Below are positions 8,123 through 19,969 of a stretch of 64,000 bases of DNA, piece by piece. The DNA lies in NCBI RefSeq assembly GCF_003385515.1, contig NZ_QNVT01000002.1:186001-250000 (forward strand), written 5' to 3'. This stretch comes from Chryseobacterium pennae. Its GTDB lineage: Bacteria > Bacteroidota > Bacteroidia > Flavobacteriales > Weeksellaceae. The notes below the pieces were generated by a model, which saw only the letters and a list, made by a program, of their open reading frames with translations, did no database searches and had not been told where the DNA came from. Each line of letters starts with the position of its first letter. Position 1 is the stretch's first letter. The position numbers and the translations under genes are program-made.

Positions 8123-9946
8123 ATGAAAAAAAACACAATCTTATTAACGACCTGCCTTATTAGCACGACCTTTTTTGGGCAAGTAGGCATCAACACCCCC
8201 AACCCTCATCCCAGCGCTTCTCTGGAACTGGCTTCCACAGACAAAGCGCTCTACCTGAACAGAGTAGCCAGTACTACAGCCATCAATAATCCGCAATCCG
8301 GAATGGTCATCTATGATCTTACTGATAAATGTGTAAAAGCCTATCAAGGCAATCCGGCAGGATGGTCAGGATGCATCATAGGAAACGGAGGACTTACAGG
8401 CTCTGTTACCAACCTTAACTGTGCCGGTGCTTATTTTACTCCAAGCTTCGCAACAGTGGGACAGGCTTATACCGGAACCCTTACTGTTCCTTACACTGGA
8501 GGTAATGGCGGAATATACCCGGCACAAACCACTACAGTGAACGGACTTACGTTTAGTCTCCCTTTAGGTGTTTTTGCTAATGGAGACGGCAATGTAGTGT
8601 ATACTATTACCGGAACTCCTACTACAGCAGGAAGCACTTCGGTCAACATCAGCATTGGTGGACAAAGCTGCTCCGGGGCCAATGCTCTATCCCTTACAGT
8701 GAACCCCTCAACAGGAAATCCTGGTGGCGTATTGCCTGGAACCGTTACGTTGGCACAAAACAGCCGATATTGGGTAGCCTCAGTATATGATAACGATTAT
8801 ATGCCTTATACCAAACCTACAGCACCTGCCAGCACAGCTGTTATCAATGCAGATGGAACACCGGATACTCTGGTTGATGTACAGGGAAGCATCTCCACTA
8901 CAGGAATTACAGTCTATATCCCTGCTACCGTTACAGGAAGCGGCGGAACTGTCGCAGCATGGAGTACCACCACTACCATTCCGGCAAATCTTACACAGAA
9001 TGGTATCGCGACACAGGTAACTTTATCCTGGGCAGCACAGACGCTTACAACTAGCAATACTTCTCTTGTGGCTACCATAAAAGCTGTTGGAAATGATCTG
9101 CTTGCCAAGAAACTGGACATCAATGCGGGGATAGGGAATGATTATTTAGGATTATTATTAGGAACTTTCCAATATCCTTATAACACGACAGGTACACTTA
9201 CTACTTATCAGTTACGCGACATACCAGGTATACCGGATAGGATGTTTGGGCAAATAGACAATGCTGGTCTATATGAACATAACTTCCTTTACTTGCCGAT
9301 ACAGGCAGAGGATGGCAAAATATGGCTGAACAACAACCTGGGAGCCAACTATTCCAATATAGACCACCCAGTATTTAACCTTACTCAGCAAGCAACAAGC
9401 AACACAGATGTAAATGCAATGGGTTCCCTATTACAATGGGGTAGAAAAGCTGATGGACATGAACTGATAGAAAGAAATATTAATGCTCCAAATCAAGGAG
9501 CCCCTAAATATGGGATTGCCACTGGACCAGTACCAACCTGGACCCCTAATTATCCTTATAGAATAGCTTCTAATGATTGGACATCCCTTACTACGCCGCC
9601 AGCAGGGGACCGTTGGTTAGCTTCATCACCCAATAATCCTTGTCCACAAGGATTCAAAGTACCTGTAAGAACAGAATGGTTGAAAATACTTAGCGACGCT
9701 GCCACTACTTCTAATACTAATGGTATTTATGCTATGAACAAAGCATTAAAATTAACTTATGGCGGACAGAGTATTAATAGTTCTTCCACAGTACTTAATC
9801 CAACAGTTCCCAATTATTCGGCAGCGGATGGTTATAATGCAACCTACAATGCCACATACACATTATACAATACTGGTGTTAACGGACCGGGTATAGGTAA
9901 CACTGAAGTAAATCATGGCAAACCCGTACGCTGCATCAAGGAGTAA
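8123..9946 (+). CDS. Secreted surface protein with C-terminal FISUMP domain
   Basis: A 607-residue secreted protein. Residues 1-19 are a signal peptide (MKKNTILLTTCLISTTFFG). Residues 20-87 carry the flavobacterial adhesin-type opening VGINTPNPHPSASLEL, with ALYLNR, GMVIYD and KAYQGN. Next comes a beta-rich module with YTGTLTVPYTGGNGG. From about residue 380 the sequence is a FISUMP (Fibrobacter succinogenes major paralogous) domain, with EDGKIWLNNNLGANYS, LLQWGRKADGHE, NNPCPQGFKVPVRTEW and the ending GKPVRCIKE. A surface role is inferred from the family. Residues 20-185 are closely related to the protein at 10014-10577. A hairpin at 9957-9987 ends the transcript. Confidence 0.85.
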   Translation: MKKNTILLTTCLISTTFFGQVGINTPNPHPSASLELASTDKALYLNRVASTTAINNPQSGMVIYDLTDKCVKAYQGNPAGWSGCIIGNGGLTGSVTNLNCAGAYFTPSFATVGQAYTGTLTVPYTGGNGGIYPAQTTTVNGLTFSLPLGVFANGDGNVVYTITGTPTTAGSTSVNISIGGQSCSGANALSLTVNPSTGNPGGVLPGTVTLAQNSRYWVASVYDNDYMPYTKPTAPASTAVINADGTPDTLVDVQGSISTTGITVYIPATVTGSGGTVAAWSTTTTIPANLTQNGIATQVTLSWAAQTLTTSNTSLVATIKAVGNDLLAKKLDINAGIGNDYLGLLLGTFQYPYNTTGTLTTYQLRDIPGIPDRMFGQIDNAGLYEHNFLYLPIQAEDGKIWLNNNLGANYSNIDHPVFNLTQQATSNTDVNAMGSLLQWGRKADGHELIERNINAPNQGAPKYGIATGPVPTWTPNYPYRIASNDWTSLTTPPAGDRWLASSPNNPCPQGFKVPVRTEWLKILSDAATTSNTNGIYAMNKALKLTYGGQSINSSSTVLNPTVPNYSAADGYNATYNATYTLYNTGVNGPGIGNTEVNHGKPVRCIKE

Positions 9947-9956
9947 TCAATTCTAT

Positions 9957-9987
9957 AAAACCATCTGCTTCTACAACAGATGGTTTT
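9957..9987 (+). terminator. Rho-independent terminator after the FISUMP gene
   Basis: Stem AAAACCATCTG / CAGATGGTTTT with a 9-base loop, ten bases after the stop codon of the FISUMP gene. Confidence 0.8.
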
Positions 9988-10013
9988 AGCCTTCTTTTAA
10001 AACCAAAATAATT

Positions 10014-10577
10014 ATGAATAAATATATGACACTTATGCTTATCATGATGGGAAATTTTGCTTTCTCTCAAGTTGGCATAGGCACTCCTACCCCACATACA
10101 GGCTCAGATCTTGATTTAGGCGCTACAGACAAGGCACTTTACCTGAACAGAACAGCCAATACGGCTTCTATTAACGATCCGCAGCCAGGCATGATGATCT
10201 ATGATGTCTCTGAACATTGTATAAAAGCCTATCAGGATAATCCGCCAAAATGGTCAGATTGTATGGATTCAGTATCCGGCGTTGTTTCAGGATTTACTTG
10301 TGGTTCCGCATCATTCAAGCCAACAGCTGCTCAGGGAGCAACTTATAGCGGCACACTAACCATTCCCTACACAGGTGGTAATGGAGGAACTTATCCTGTA
10401 CAGAGCTTTACTCAGAATGGACTGATATTCACCCTTACAGCTGGAAATTTCAGTATTGGAAACGGAAATCTGGTGTATACAATTAATGGTACACCTGCCA
10501 CTTCCGGAGCCATGTCTTTGAACATCATTGCAGGAGGAAAAAGCTGTATCGGATTGATATTACCGGTCAGTCCATAA
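10014..10577 (+). CDS. Short secreted paralogue of the FISUMP protein, lacking the FISUMP domain
   Basis: A 187-residue secreted protein with a signal peptide (MNKYMTLMLIMMGNFAFSQ). It follows its neighbour at 8123-9946 closely: VGIGTPTPHTGSDLDL, DKALYLNRTANTASINDPQ, GMMIYD, then the beta module YSGTLTIPYTGGNGG. It stops just after the GGKSC that matches GGQSC in the longer protein. It is therefore either a truncated duplicate that lost its C-terminal ~400 residues or a naturally short form. A hairpin directly after the stop codon favours a settled gene. Function unknown. Confidence 0.75.
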   Translation: MNKYMTLMLIMMGNFAFSQVGIGTPTPHTGSDLDLGATDKALYLNRTANTASINDPQPGMMIYDVSEHCIKAYQDNPPKWSDCMDSVSGVVSGFTCGSASFKPTAAQGATYSGTLTIPYTGGNGGTYPVQSFTQNGLIFTLTAGNFSIGNGNLVYTINGTPATSGAMSLNIIAGGKSCIGLILPVSP

Positions 10578-10578
10578 G

Positions 10579-10630
10579 ATCATGAAGGATGCCTGGCAAA
10601 GCTTTAAAGGTATCCTTCATGATTTATTTT
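10579..10630 (+). terminator. Terminator hairpin after the short paralogue
   Basis: Perfect 12-bp arms ATCATGAAGGAT (10579-10590) and ATCCTTCATGAT (10612-10623) with a 21-base loop, followed by ttattttt on the plus strand. Confidence 0.65.
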
Positions 10631-10713
10631 TCCCAGGCTAAACGGTTCTTTTTGGAAAGGAGACCACATTATGAAAGAAAACATTCCATTTATAAAAACC
10701 TATTTAAAAAATC

Positions 10714-11235
10714 ATGAAAAAACAACTCTTGCCCATCGCAATTTTACTTGCTGTAACGGGCACTGTAAAGTCTCAGATTGCCATAGGGAAACCGACCATA
10801 ACCAATACTTCGGTCTCCCTGGAATTTGCGGACACAGAAAACCGGGGATTGATACTCCCCTATGTAGAAACGAAAACAGGCATTACAAACAACGGTACCC
10901 TCATTTATGATACTACCGATTACAAAGTAAAATACCTGAAAGATACAGGAACCTGGACTGACTTGAGTGTTGACAACACCGGAACAGCCAGTCTTTTGCC
11001 TCAGATCGGCAAAACGGAATCTACAACTGCAAAATCAGTGATCGGATCTGCTGCTACAGACACCACCCCGGGGATATTGATTTTATCTGATCCCAACAAG
11101 GCAATGATATTACCCAAAGTGGCCAGCCCACACCTCAACATCATCGACCCTGCCCCTGGAATGATGGCTTATGATACGGTTAAACGACAGCTTGCTGTAT
11201 ATAACGGTAAAGTCTGGACTTTCTGGAAACCTTAA
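10714..11235 (+). CDS. Small secreted protein with two GM-YD-type modules
   Basis: A 173-residue secreted protein with signal peptide MKKQLLPIAILLAVTGTVKS. It has two copies of a short unit seen in the neighbouring surface proteins: GTLIYDTTDYKVKYLKDTG with TWTDL near residue 70, and APGMMAYDTVKRQLAVYNG with VWTFW at the end. Each copy follows a (G)LILP or MILPKV strand. The start ATG at 10714 gives a normal signal peptide. It is probably a surface or structural component of the cluster; nothing in it suggests an enzyme. Confidence 0.75.
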   Translation: MKKQLLPIAILLAVTGTVKSQIAIGKPTITNTSVSLEFADTENRGLILPYVETKTGITNNGTLIYDTTDYKVKYLKDTGTWTDLSVDNTGTASLLPQIGKTESTTAKSVIGSAATDTTPGILILSDPNKAMILPKVASPHLNIIDPAPGMMAYDTVKRQLAVYNGKVWTFWKP

Positions 11236-11246
11236 ATGAACACAAT

Positions 11247-11362
11247 ATGGAAAAAATACACATTTATTAACCCCATTATTTATAAATACAGCTGCTTCTA
11301 CTCAAGTAGGTACTAACACTCAGACTTCAAGGGCTATTAATTCCTTAAACAGTACAAGTTAA
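11247..11362 (+). pseudogene. Frameshifted relic of another surface-protein paralogue
   Basis: ATG at 11247 reads MEKIH and meets a stop. One frame over, the text continues LLTPLFINTAASTQVGTNTQ, then TSRAINSLNSTS and a stop. This is the end of a signal peptide followed by the TQVGxNTQT opening of flavobacterial surface proteins such as the one at 8123. A one-base shift around 11262 would join the two parts. Nothing coding follows until the giant gene at 11505. It looks like the decayed front of a further cluster member. Confidence 0.5.
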
Positions 11363-11504
11363 ATGATGATATGAACCCTGGCAACACGAAAAAAACTTCT
11401 TATTGATTTTTCACAAAGCCAAATTCATAAGATCCATAGCCTTATTTATAAAAATTTCATTACAAAACGCACATGCCGGAAATCCGGCTAAAAACTATTG
11501 AGTC

Positions 11505-14500
11505 ATGAAAAAACAAACCCTCTTTTTCTTCATATTCCTTCTTATGGGCAATATGTTGATTTTGGCACAGAACTGCAACATTAATGCAGGAGCCAACGCC
11601 GTCATTTGCGGCACCTCTGCCAATTTATCTGGAAGCCCAGGAGGAAGTACAGCCGGAACTCCATTATGGACTCTGGTATCCAAACCTTCCGGTGCACCGG
11701 ATCCGGTTATTGTAACGCCCTCAGGTTACAACACTAATGTCACAGGAATGACCTATCCAGGAAATTATGTGTTCCAGATTGCACAAATATGTACTACAGG
11801 AACAGCAACCTCACAGGTTACCATTACAGCGCCAGGAAATATCACTTCCTTCACTGCAGGACCTGACGTTACCAATGTTTCTGCAAGTACCGGTACAGCC
11901 ACCTTAAATGCAGTAATACCAACTGGATATACCGCATCGTGGACCTATTATAATATTTTTGATAAAGAATATTATGGACAGACCACTACTGTGAACGCTA
12001 CAATGTCTAACACAACAACGGCAACTCCCACACTGACTCTCACAAAAAAAGCAAATCATGATAGTGATCCTTCTTATCGTGCAGTGTTAAGAATTACCTC
12101 CATCAACAATCCAAACTGTTGGTACGAAGATGATGCCATTGTAAGATTCATTCCTAATCCACAAATCAGTCTTTCAGCAACCCACAACAGATGCTATCCA
12201 TCTACAGATACCAACCGGTATATCAGTTTGAGTAGTACATCTCCAGTGTTTGCAACCAATACCGCAAACTCATCCGGAAACCCGGCCTTCGGAACGACAG
12301 TTACTATAAATGTCATCAGTCAGCCGGCAGGAGGAAATATTTCATTTTTCCAAATGAGAAATAGTTCAATCTACTTCAATGGTGTAAATGTTACAGGAGC
12401 CTATGTATTTACCTTAACTGTTACGAATGCAAACGGAACTTATACAACTCCACAGATAACCTACAACTACAATGGAACAGATCCAAAGCTAGTTAGTTTT
12501 ATTGATGCTTCCTATCCTGAACAAATGCAGACTTATCGAGCAGCTGGCAGTGCAGGTTCCGTGCATTGTAATATGGCAGGTAAAATAACTCCTATAACCA
12601 TTTACTTCAAGGTAGATCCTTCAGATCCAGCCACAATGATTACCACTGTTAGTAATTCAGGGATTGTTCCTCCTGGAGGAAGTCCTACTCTGGTATTGAA
12701 CGGAGCCGGAACGATGAATAGAAATATTGTGGTAACACCACCTTCCGGAGGCTGGCGAGTAGGAACCTACGTTGTTAATCTATCCACCAAAAACGGCACC
12801 TGTGGTAATAGCCAGGATTATTACATTCATATTTCAGATGGTAACCGTCCGAATGTAACGGTTCCCAATACTACAATATGCTATACAGGATCAGGTATTG
12901 TAACGGCAACGATTCCTTTACCTACCGTATATCAAGGAGTGGTTAACAGCAGCTATTTTCAAGGGTTTGTAGGCGGTTATGATTTTACCTTGGTTTCCAA
13001 ACCTGTCGGCGCTGCCAACCCTGTTTATGAATCCACTAATCTCAGAACCTTTACCAATACCTCTACTACAATAAGTAATCTGGATAAGCAAGGAGAGTAT
13101 ATATTCAAGATAAAGGCTATTCCTACTGCAGGAGGAATAGATCCCAGATTCATAGATAAGGAATATGCCTGCTCGGGAACGTCTCCTGAGGGTACATTTT
13201 CCATATTTGTATCTCCACAGGTAAACGCGAATGCAGGGTCTAATCAAACATTAGAAATAGGAGTATCACAAGCTTCATTAAACGGGAACAATCCGGGAGT
13301 ATCTTCTTCAGGAGTGTGGACCTTGGTTTCAAAGCCGGCTGGAGCTTCGGATCCTGTGATTGTTAGTCCTTCGCAATATAATACCAATATTACAGGGCTT
13401 TCCGGCTCAGGAAACTACACTTTCAGATGGACAGTTACCACTGGTACTTGTAGCAGCTTCAGTGACCTGACGGTTAATGTTTCTGCTCCATCACCAGGAG
13501 GAGTTGCAGCATCAGTTTGGTATAAAGCAGACGCGATTACATCTGCGGACAATACTCCACTGAACCAATGGACTGATCAGATGGGTACAGGATATAATCT
13601 TGTACAGGCTGCCACTACCCTACAACCTACTTTCTCGAATCAGAATATGTTGGCTAATTTCAACCCAACGGTAACCTTCAATTCAACTGCACATGGAACA
13701 GGACAAGGAGGTTTCATGGCAGCTGATCCGGGAACTGGGAAAGAAATTATAGACCGTACTAAAGGAAGTATCTACATTGCCGGTAAAATGAGCACATTAG
13801 GTGCAGCTGGATTAGCTGGATTTGACCAAAGTATGGATTATCCAGGACTGCATATTTCCAATAATGCGACTACAGACAAATTATTGTTTTATACGGCAGG
13901 AAGTGGCTATACTACTTTGTCTACCAATCTATTTGCAGATAGAAAGCCCTTTGTAGCCGGTTCTTCATGGCTAAATGCAGCCGGAGCCACTGCATCAAAT
14001 CCATTGGCTAAGGTTTGGTTAGATGGCAATGAATCTGTTTACAACAATACACTTAATAATGTAAATACAGGAAATACAGCCCGTGCCTTTAGAATTGGCC
14101 GTGATACGAACTGGGGAAGCCATGATGGGCAGATGAATGAAGCCATTGTATTTGCCACTCCTCTTACGGCATCAGAAAAAGCCCGCGTAGATTCTTATCT
14201 GGCTGTTAAATGGGGGACAACACTTATGGCTGACTATGTAAATTCTGCCAATAGTATTGTTTGGAATAATACCCCATCCTATCAGAATAATATCTTAGGG
14301 ATTGCAAGGGATAATCTTTCGGCTTTATATCAGAAACAGTCACGAAGCGAAAACCCTGACCAGAAATTGATTATTGGAGCAGGAAATTCATTAGCGAATA
14401 CCAATAGCATCAATACCAACAATTTAACAGAAGGACAATTCTTAATAGCAGGAGACAACGGATTGAAACAAGAATTGAAAACATTATTAGCCTACACAAC

Positions 14501-17500
14501 TGGTACTAACGGAGCAGTAAACTCCCGTTTTGAATCTATCTGGAAAGTGCAGAATACCGGAAATGTAGGAACTGTAACCATTGCCTGGCCAAAAGGAATA
14601 AAAAACATGTACCTGGTTCAGTCTCCAGATGCTGTTATTGACAATACAGACACCTTTACTCCAATGAGTACCGAAGTTACTGTAAACGGAGTGGTATACA
14701 ACACTACGAATGTAACATTAACGAATGGACAGTATTTTACTTTTGCCGGTTATGCTTATGCACCTGGTGGAGTATTTTCTGCAGCATGGTATCGTGCAGA
14801 TGCTGTTTTAAACTTATTTTCAGACGCTGGAACGACTACAGCTACAGACAACACTGCTATTCAACAATGGAATGAGTTCAACAATAAACCGTTCTCTCTT
14901 CTACAAGCAACAGCTGCTTATCGTCCGAAGTTTTCCAATACTACAACATTGGCGAATTTCAATCCAACGATGAATTATGATGGCACTCAAAAATGGTTGC
15001 AGTATGCTCCGACAGATGCTCAAGGCAATATATTGAGCAGAAATAAAGGAGCTGTTTTCTCTGCAGGAAACACAACCAGTGCAAACGCTTCATTACTTGG
15101 ATTTGGAGTATCCGGAGCGGCAAATGCGATGGATGATCCGGGGTTGTACAGTTTCACAGGAAATAAACTTTTATTCTACCCTGTAATAGGAGAATACGCT
15201 CCACAAAGTACCTATACAATCAATGGCTTTTATATTGGTGGAGGTACCTGGGAAAACGGTGCCGGAACAGGAGGAAATAATGCTGTTAATATTACATTAA
15301 ACGGTTTTCACCAGACGTATAACACTAGTATTTCAAATGTAAACACAGCCGCAGTACGTAATGCACTGATGGTAGGAAAAGCAGATGCAGGATCACAAGT
15401 TACCGGACAGCAGAACGAAATGATTATTTTCGCAGACAAACTAACGGATGAAGAGGTAAATAAAGTAGAATCCTATCTTGCTATAAAATATGGACAAACA
15501 CTGAGCAAAGAACAAAATAGAAATTATCTGAGTTCTACGGGCACTGTGGTTTGGGACGGATCGGCCAGCAGCTATTACAACAACATCCTGGGTATTGCAA
15601 GGGATAATACTTCTGCTTTACATCAAAAGCAATCTCAAAGTATAAATGATGGTCAAAAGTTAATCATTGGTGCAGGGAATTCATTGGCCAATACCAATAT
15701 TGATAATACCAACTCTTTAGCGGAAGGGCAATTCTTAATCGCAGGGGACAACGGTCTTAAGCAAATCCTGAATACTCCTTTGGTATACACATCAGGAGCA
15801 AATGGAGAAATCAATCATCGTTTTGAAGCCATCTGGAAAGCTCAGAATACGAATGGTGTAGGAACCGTGACTGTTGCATGGCCTAAAGGCTTAAAAAATC
15901 TATATCTGGTACAGTCTGCCAATCCTGTTTTTGATGCAACGTCTACCTTTACTCCAATGACAGCGGAAACAACTGTAAACGGAGTGATATACAACACAGT
16001 CAATGTAACATTAACGAATGGGCAGTACTTTACTTTTGCAGGATACCTATACGCTCCGGGAGGAGTTTCCGGACCGGATTTCTGGATCAGATCTGATGAT
16101 GCCGGAGATATTGCAACAGCATGGAAGGATAATTCCATCAACGCAAATGACATTCCTGCAGTAGGTACATGGTCTCTTTCTTCAGCGGACAGAAACCACA
16201 ACTTCCATCCGTACACAACAGGATATAGTGCCTCGAAATTATTCTATAATAATGCCTCAGTACTGAATCCTACCAATGGTGAACTTCCCAATATCTCCCA
16301 CTCTATCTTCTCAGCGGTACGACCTACCACTTCAGATAATGGGCGTATAACTGGAATTGATGATGATGCAACTTATGCTTCTGAACCTGCATTATCAATT
16401 GCCAATGGGAAACCTAGACATTATGAGTATTATAATGTTACCACTTCAACTGATTTTTCAACCACTTTCAATATTGGGGTATCTAATGTATTCTCAACAA
16501 TAGCAGATAATTCCGTTGCAAATGGAGGAACCTCATCTTTCTCAGGTGGAGAAAAAAGATTAGGATTGAATGGTACTTACGAAACAACTACCTTCAATAA
16601 TAGCAATAAATTCCAAATTTATGGCCGTAACCTAAGGGTTGGCCATGCGGGATGGGATGCACCTGGTGCTTTCCCTGGAGATATTATGGAGGTTGCCTGG
16701 TACAAACGTACATTAACAGCTAATGAACAATCAAGAATCAACTCTTATCTTGCTGTAAAGAACGGGGTTACCTTAAATGAAAACTATCTTGCCACCAACA
16801 GTAATGTGGTATGGGACAGAACCGTCAACACCGGGTACAACAACAATATCTTCGGTATTGCAAAAGATGAGGTTACTATATTGAACCAGAAACAATCAGG
16901 AAGTATCAATAATGGACAAAAGCTTATTATTGCTACCACAGGACTTTCTGATAGTAATGCGACTAATAATACAGCCTTGTCAAATAACCAACAATTCCTA
17001 ATGGTTGGAGATAACAGTCTGAAGCAAGGATTAAAAACGCCACTGGTTTATATTGCTGGTGCTAACGGAGAAACTAATTTTCGTTTCGAAGCGGTTTGGA
17101 AAGCCCAGAATACAAATGGTGTAGGAACCGTGACAGTTGCATGGCCAAAAGGAATCAAAAACCTATATCTGGTGCAGTCTCCAGATGAAACCTTCGATAC
17201 AGCGGATAATTTTACTCCGATGGCTACGGAAGTAACCATCAATGGAATAATCTACAACACAGCCAATGTAACCTTAAGTAATGGGCAGTTCTTCACTTTT
17301 GCAGGTTTCGGACGTGCACCAGGTGGGGTTGTAAATAATCTTTCCTATTGGTATAGAGCAGATAAAGATGCTGTAAATACAGGAGACGGAACAGATATTA
17401 CGGCATGGACAGACCAGTTCTCCGGAACTACTTCTGCACAATTGGGAACCAATGCACTGCCAAAATTCAAGTTGGGTGCTGCCAATTATTTTAACTTCAA

Positions 17501-19877
17501 CCCAGGGGTTAATTTTACAGCAGGAACACAAACTCTTGGTAATATTGATGTAAGAACATTCTCTGAGGATTCTTATGATGTATTTACATTTACCAAAGAA
17601 GGTATGACCAGTGGAGGAGCTCATCCAAGTATCTTCAGATCTCTGGTTGATAATTCATTACTTACCGGGGATTTACGCAGATGGGATGGTTTAGGAATCG
17701 TAATGGATAACAGAATAGAACGGTTTTCCAATACGGGAGGTAATACTGATTATTATGGAACTCCTGCTGGAGCATTCTCAACAACTATTCCAAGCATCAT
17801 GTACCATACGTTTACAGCCCTTACAACAACTAAGGCTCTTAATGGAGATGCTAATTTTGCTACAACCAATCACTCAGGAACCGGGGTCCGAAATCTGAAT
17901 GGAGGCCATTTATTCGGTGATTCTCAATTTAGCAGTAATGGCAGTGATAACCGTGGATTCATAGGTAATTTAGGAGAAACCATTATCTATGGTTCCGGGA
18001 ATCTTACTCCTGCTGAACGTAGAAAGGTAGATTCTTATCTTGCTATTAAATATGGTATTACGCTGGGGCAGGTTAATACTGACCATTATCTGAATACTGA
18101 TGGAAACACAGTATGGAACGGAGCAAGCAATGCTTCTTACAACAACAATATCTTTGGAGTGAGCAGAGACGATGTTGAAATGTTAGAACAAAAAGTATCC
18201 AAAAGTGTCAATACTGGAACGATTCTTACTATTGCCACCATTAATGATTTCATTAATCCGAACCAAAATGCAGCACGAACAGGGTTTGCGAATGATAAAA
18301 CCTATTTCCTTTTAGGTGATAATGCTAATGTTACACTAGCACCTGTAGACCTTACGGTAGGAAGCACTGTCTATAAAAGAATCCCACGAACCTGGTTGGC
18401 TCAGGAGAAAAATGCTGATGCAGGAGCTTTGTTCTTTGAAGCGGATCTTACCGCCTATAACAGTGGTACATTTAATACGGGATCTGGTATGATCGCCATG
18501 CTGGTAGCTGATGATGCAGCTTTCACAACCAATGTAACAGTAGTGAATCCTACGTCAAGCAATGCCACAAAATGGATCTATCAACAGAACATCGCTGATG
18601 GTAAGTTCATTACATTTGCGAAAAGCCCTTGTTATGGCCCTGATACTGATGGAGATGGTGTTGCAGACATGTGCGATTTAGACAATGATAATGACGGTAT
18701 ATCTGACCTCAATGAAAACTGCGGAGGATATTATTCAGATAATGAAAGTGGTGCGTGGAAGGGAGATACAGTTTCCAATCTAACGGTGACAGCGCCAAAT
18801 ACCTCCTTGCAAACAGCTTCTGGTTTTAATGATAACCTGAACCATTTCTATACAGACAGCAATGGAGCAACCAAAAGACTTGTAAGATTTCATAGTAATA
18901 ATTCCGTGAGTATCACCTATAGCTTCTCCGTAGGAATTCCTGCCAGTGAACTGGCTTTCTACATCGAGGATGTAGACGGTCTTTCAAACGGTTCTTCAGC
19001 TGCCAGTTATTCTTTAAAGATCAATGGTGGAAATGTAAATGGTGCGTTGGTAAAAGATATGACAACTTCCTACATGGCAAGTCTTCCTTCAGCTGTAATG
19101 AACTATGATCCGGTAACAGGAGCTATTTCTTCAATAGGTGCTGTAAATGATCAATGGATTCTTTTAAGAGGTACAGGAAATAATCTTGTTACTTCCATTA
19201 CCCTTACGAGTAATAATTTTGGTGCGAATGATGCAGTTGCCTACAACTTGTTTGCTCACAAATCCTGTGATACGGATGGGGATGGAATTCCTAATCATCT
19301 GGATCTGGATTCTGATGGAGATGGATGTCCTGATGCCCTGGAGGGAACAGGAGGCTTCACTATCGCCAATCTTATAGATTCTTCACTTCCGGGAGGTAAT
19401 ACAGGAAGTGGATACAACGGAACAGCAGGTCCGGTTATCAAAAACCTTGGCAATACGGTCAATACTAATGGAATACCAACAATTGCCAATGCAGGACAGG
19501 CAATTGGAAGTTCACAAAACGCTTCCGTTTCAACCTGTATCCCTCCATTCTGTTACAAACCTGGTATCACGACTGGAATCACATTAGATACCAAAGTAGG
19601 AATCACAGCACTTGGTAGAGCTGGAGCGGGAACCGATAACTGGCCTATGGTAAGAAAAGGTGGCTGGCTGGCTCTGGAGGCAAAAACAAAAGGTTTTGTT
19701 CCAAACAGAGTTGCATTTGATACATCAGGAAATCCGGTGGGCATTCCGGCTTCTAATTTTGTGGAAGGAATGATGGTATATGATGCAACGAACAAATGTT
19801 TGAAGATGTATACCCTTAAAGAGGGAGACTCCTCCATGGCATGGCATTGCATTTCTACACAAACCTGTCCGGACTAA
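11505..19877 (+). CDS. Giant modular surface protein (PKD-like, four LamG-like modules, TSP3 repeats)
   Basis: A 2790-residue secreted protein. Signal peptide at residues 1-22 ([20 protein letters not shown]). Ig/PKD-like modules cover about 23-660; the first and last share [17 protein letters not shown] and YNTN(V/I)TG. Four repeats of ~420-435 residues begin near 663, 1083, 1515 and 1935. Each has a W(Y/I)(K/R)(A/S)D opening, a LamG-like beta region, an SYLA(V/I)K helix and a tail with [17 protein letters not shown] and GQYFTFAG, and they are joined by APGGV. Two calcium-binding thrombospondin type 3 stretches follow ([19 protein letters not shown] near 2376; [19 protein letters not shown] near 2588). 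The last ~110 residues end in [16 protein letters not shown]. There is no type A T9SS tail. It is probably an adhesin-like surface protein. Confidence 0.85.
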   Translation: MKKQTLFFFIFLLMGNMLILAQNCNINAGANAVICGTSANLSGSPGGSTAGTPLWTLVSKPSGAPDPVIVTPSGYNTNVTGMTYPGNYVFQIAQICTTGTATSQVTITAPGNITSFTAGPDVTNVSASTGTATLNAVIPTGYTASWTYYNIFDKEYYGQTTTVNATMSNTTTATPTLTLTKKANHDSDPSYRAVLRITSINNPNCWYEDDAIVRFIPNPQISLSATHNRCYPSTDTNRYISLSSTSPVFATNTANSSGNPAFGTTVTINVISQPAGGNISFFQMRNSSIYFNGVNVTGAYVFTLTVTNANGTYTTPQITYNYNGTDPKLVSFIDASYPEQMQTYRAAGSAGSVHCNMAGKITPITIYFKVDPSDPATMITTVSNSGIVPPGGSPTLVLNGAGTMNRNIVVTPPSGGWRVGTYVVNLSTKNGTCGNSQDYYIHISDGNRPNVTVPNTTICYTGSGIVTATIPLPTVYQGVVNSSYFQGFVGGYDFTLVSKPVGAANPVYESTNLRTFTNTSTTISNLDKQGEYIFKIKAIPTAGGIDPRFIDKEYACSGTSPEGTFSIFVSPQVNANAGSNQTLEIGVSQASLNGNNPGVSSSGVWTLVSKPAGASDPVIVSPSQYNTNITGLSGSGNYTFRWTVTTGTCSSFSDLTVNVSAPSPGGVAASVWYKADAITSADNTPLNQWTDQMGTGYNLVQAATTLQPTFSNQNMLANFNPTVTFNSTAHGTGQGGFMAADPGTGKEIIDRTKGSIYIAGKMSTLGAAGLAGFDQSMDYPGLHISNNATTDKLLFYTAGSGYTTLSTNLFADRKPFVAGSSWLNAAGATASNPLAKVWLDGNESVYNNTLNNVNTGNTARAFRIGRDTNWGSHDGQMNEAIVFATPLTASEKARVDSYLAVKWGTTLMADYVNSANSIVWNNTPSYQNNILGIARDNLSALYQKQSRSENPDQKLIIGAGNSLANTNSINTNNLTEGQFLIAGDNGLKQELKTLLAYTTGTNGAVNSRFESIWKVQNTGNVGTVTIAWPKGIKNMYLVQSPDAVIDNTDTFTPMSTEVTVNGVVYNTTNVTLTNGQYFTFAGYAYAPGGVFSAAWYRADAVLNLFSDAGTTTATDNTAIQQWNEFNNKPFSLLQATAAYRPKFSNTTTLANFNPTMNYDGTQKWLQYAPTDAQGNILSRNKGAVFSAGNTTSANASLLGFGVSGAANAMDDPGLYSFTGNKLLFYPVIGEYAPQSTYTINGFYIGGGTWENGAGTGGNNAVNITLNGFHQTYNTSISNVNTAAVRNALMVGKADAGSQVTGQQNEMIIFADKLTDEEVNKVESYLAIKYGQTLSKEQNRNYLSSTGTVVWDGSASSYYNNILGIARDNTSALHQKQSQSINDGQKLIIGAGNSLANTNIDNTNSLAEGQFLIAGDNGLKQILNTPLVYTSGANGEINHRFEAIWKAQNTNGVGTVTVAWPKGLKNLYLVQSANPVFDATSTFTPMTAETTVNGVIYNTVNVTLTNGQYFTFAGYLYAPGGVSGPDFWIRSDDAGDIATAWKDNSINANDIPAVGTWSLSSADRNHNFHPYTTGYSASKLFYNNASVLNPTNGELPNISHSIFSAVRPTTSDNGRITGIDDDATYASEPALSIANGKPRHYEYYNVTTSTDFSTTFNIGVSNVFSTIADNSVANGGTSSFSGGEKRLGLNGTYETTTFNNSNKFQIYGRNLRVGHAGWDAPGAFPGDIMEVAWYKRTLTANEQSRINSYLAVKNGVTLNENYLATNSNVVWDRTVNTGYNNNIFGIAKDEVTILNQKQSGSINNGQKLIIATTGLSDSNATNNTALSNNQQFLMVGDNSLKQGLKTPLVYIAGANGETNFRFEAVWKAQNTNGVGTVTVAWPKGIKNLYLVQSPDETFDTADNFTPMATEVTINGIIYNTANVTLSNGQFFTFAGFGRAPGGVVNNLSYWYRADKDAVNTGDGTDITAWTDQFSGTTSAQLGTNALPKFKLGAANYFNFNPGVNFTAGTQTLGNIDVRTFSEDSYDVFTFTKEGMTSGGAHPSIFRSLVDNSLLTGDLRRWDGLGIVMDNRIERFSNTGGNTDYYGTPAGAFSTTIPSIMYHTFTALTTTKALNGDANFATTNHSGTGVRNLNGGHLFGDSQFSSNGSDNRGFIGNLGETIIYGSGNLTPAERRKVDSYLAIKYGITLGQVNTDHYLNTDGNTVWNGASNASYNNNIFGVSRDDVEMLEQKVSKSVNTGTILTIATINDFINPNQNAARTGFANDKTYFLLGDNANVTLAPVDLTVGSTVYKRIPRTWLAQEKNADAGALFFEADLTAYNSGTFNTGSGMIAMLVADDAAFTTNVTVVNPTSSNATKWIYQQNIADGKFITFAKSPCYGPDTDGDGVADMCDLDNDNDGISDLNENCGGYYSDNESGAWKGDTVSNLTVTAPNTSLQTASGFNDNLNHFYTDSNGATKRLVRFHSNNSVSITYSFSVGIPASELAFYIEDVDGLSNGSSAASYSLKINGGNVNGALVKDMTTSYMASLPSAVMNYDPVTGAISSIGAVNDQWILLRGTGNNLVTSITLTSNNFGANDAVAYNLFAHKSCDTDGDGIPNHLDLDSDGDGCPDALEGTGGFTIANLIDSSLPGGNTGSGYNGTAGPVIKNLGNTVNTNGIPTIANAGQAIGSSQNASVSTCIPPFCYKPGITTGITLDTKVGITALGRAGAGTDNWPMVRKGGWLALEAKTKGFVPNRVAFDTSGNPVGIPASNFVEGMMVYDATNKCLKMYTLKEGDSSMAWHCISTQTCPD
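13494..18620 (+). repeat. Four tandem ~1.3-kb coding repeats inside the giant surface-protein gene
   Basis: The repeat period is about 1260-1310 bases, with starts near 13494, 14755, 16050 and 17309. The ends of the units are the most alike, even at the base level: aatggtgtaggaaccgtgac occurs in both the second (about 15850) and third (about 17111) units. Such local identity in otherwise diverged copies suggests recent exchange between units. Confidence 0.75.
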
Positions 19878-19888
19878 ATTATCAACAA

Positions 19889-19955
19889 TACCTTTCTCGT
19901 GAAGGTTTTTAAAATCAACAGCCTTGTTAAAGTTTTTCAACAAGGCTGTTTCTTA
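19889..19955 (+). terminator. Two tandem hairpins after the giant gene
   Basis: The first hairpin is ACCTT-tctcgtg-AAGGT followed by ttttt (19890-19910). The second has perfect 12-bp arms AACAGCCTTGTT (19917-19928) and AACAAGGCTGTT (19939-19950). Together they probably end the transcript just before the HTH gene at 19970. Confidence 0.6.
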
Positions 19956-19969
19956 AATAATATAAAAAA

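Noticed and set aside
10671..10910. Plus-strand open frame of 79 codons overlapping the gene at 10714
   Set aside because: The overlapping frame at 10714 has a proper signal peptide and surface-protein motifs; this one has neither.
12918..13247. Minus-strand open frame of 109 codons inside the giant gene
   Set aside because: Antisense to a continuous 2790-codon frame with clear domain repeats; no independent support.
13494..18620. Regular repeats considered as a CRISPR array or tandem satellite
   Set aside because: The period is about 1.3 kb and the units are coding modules in one frame, without short conserved direct repeats and spacers.
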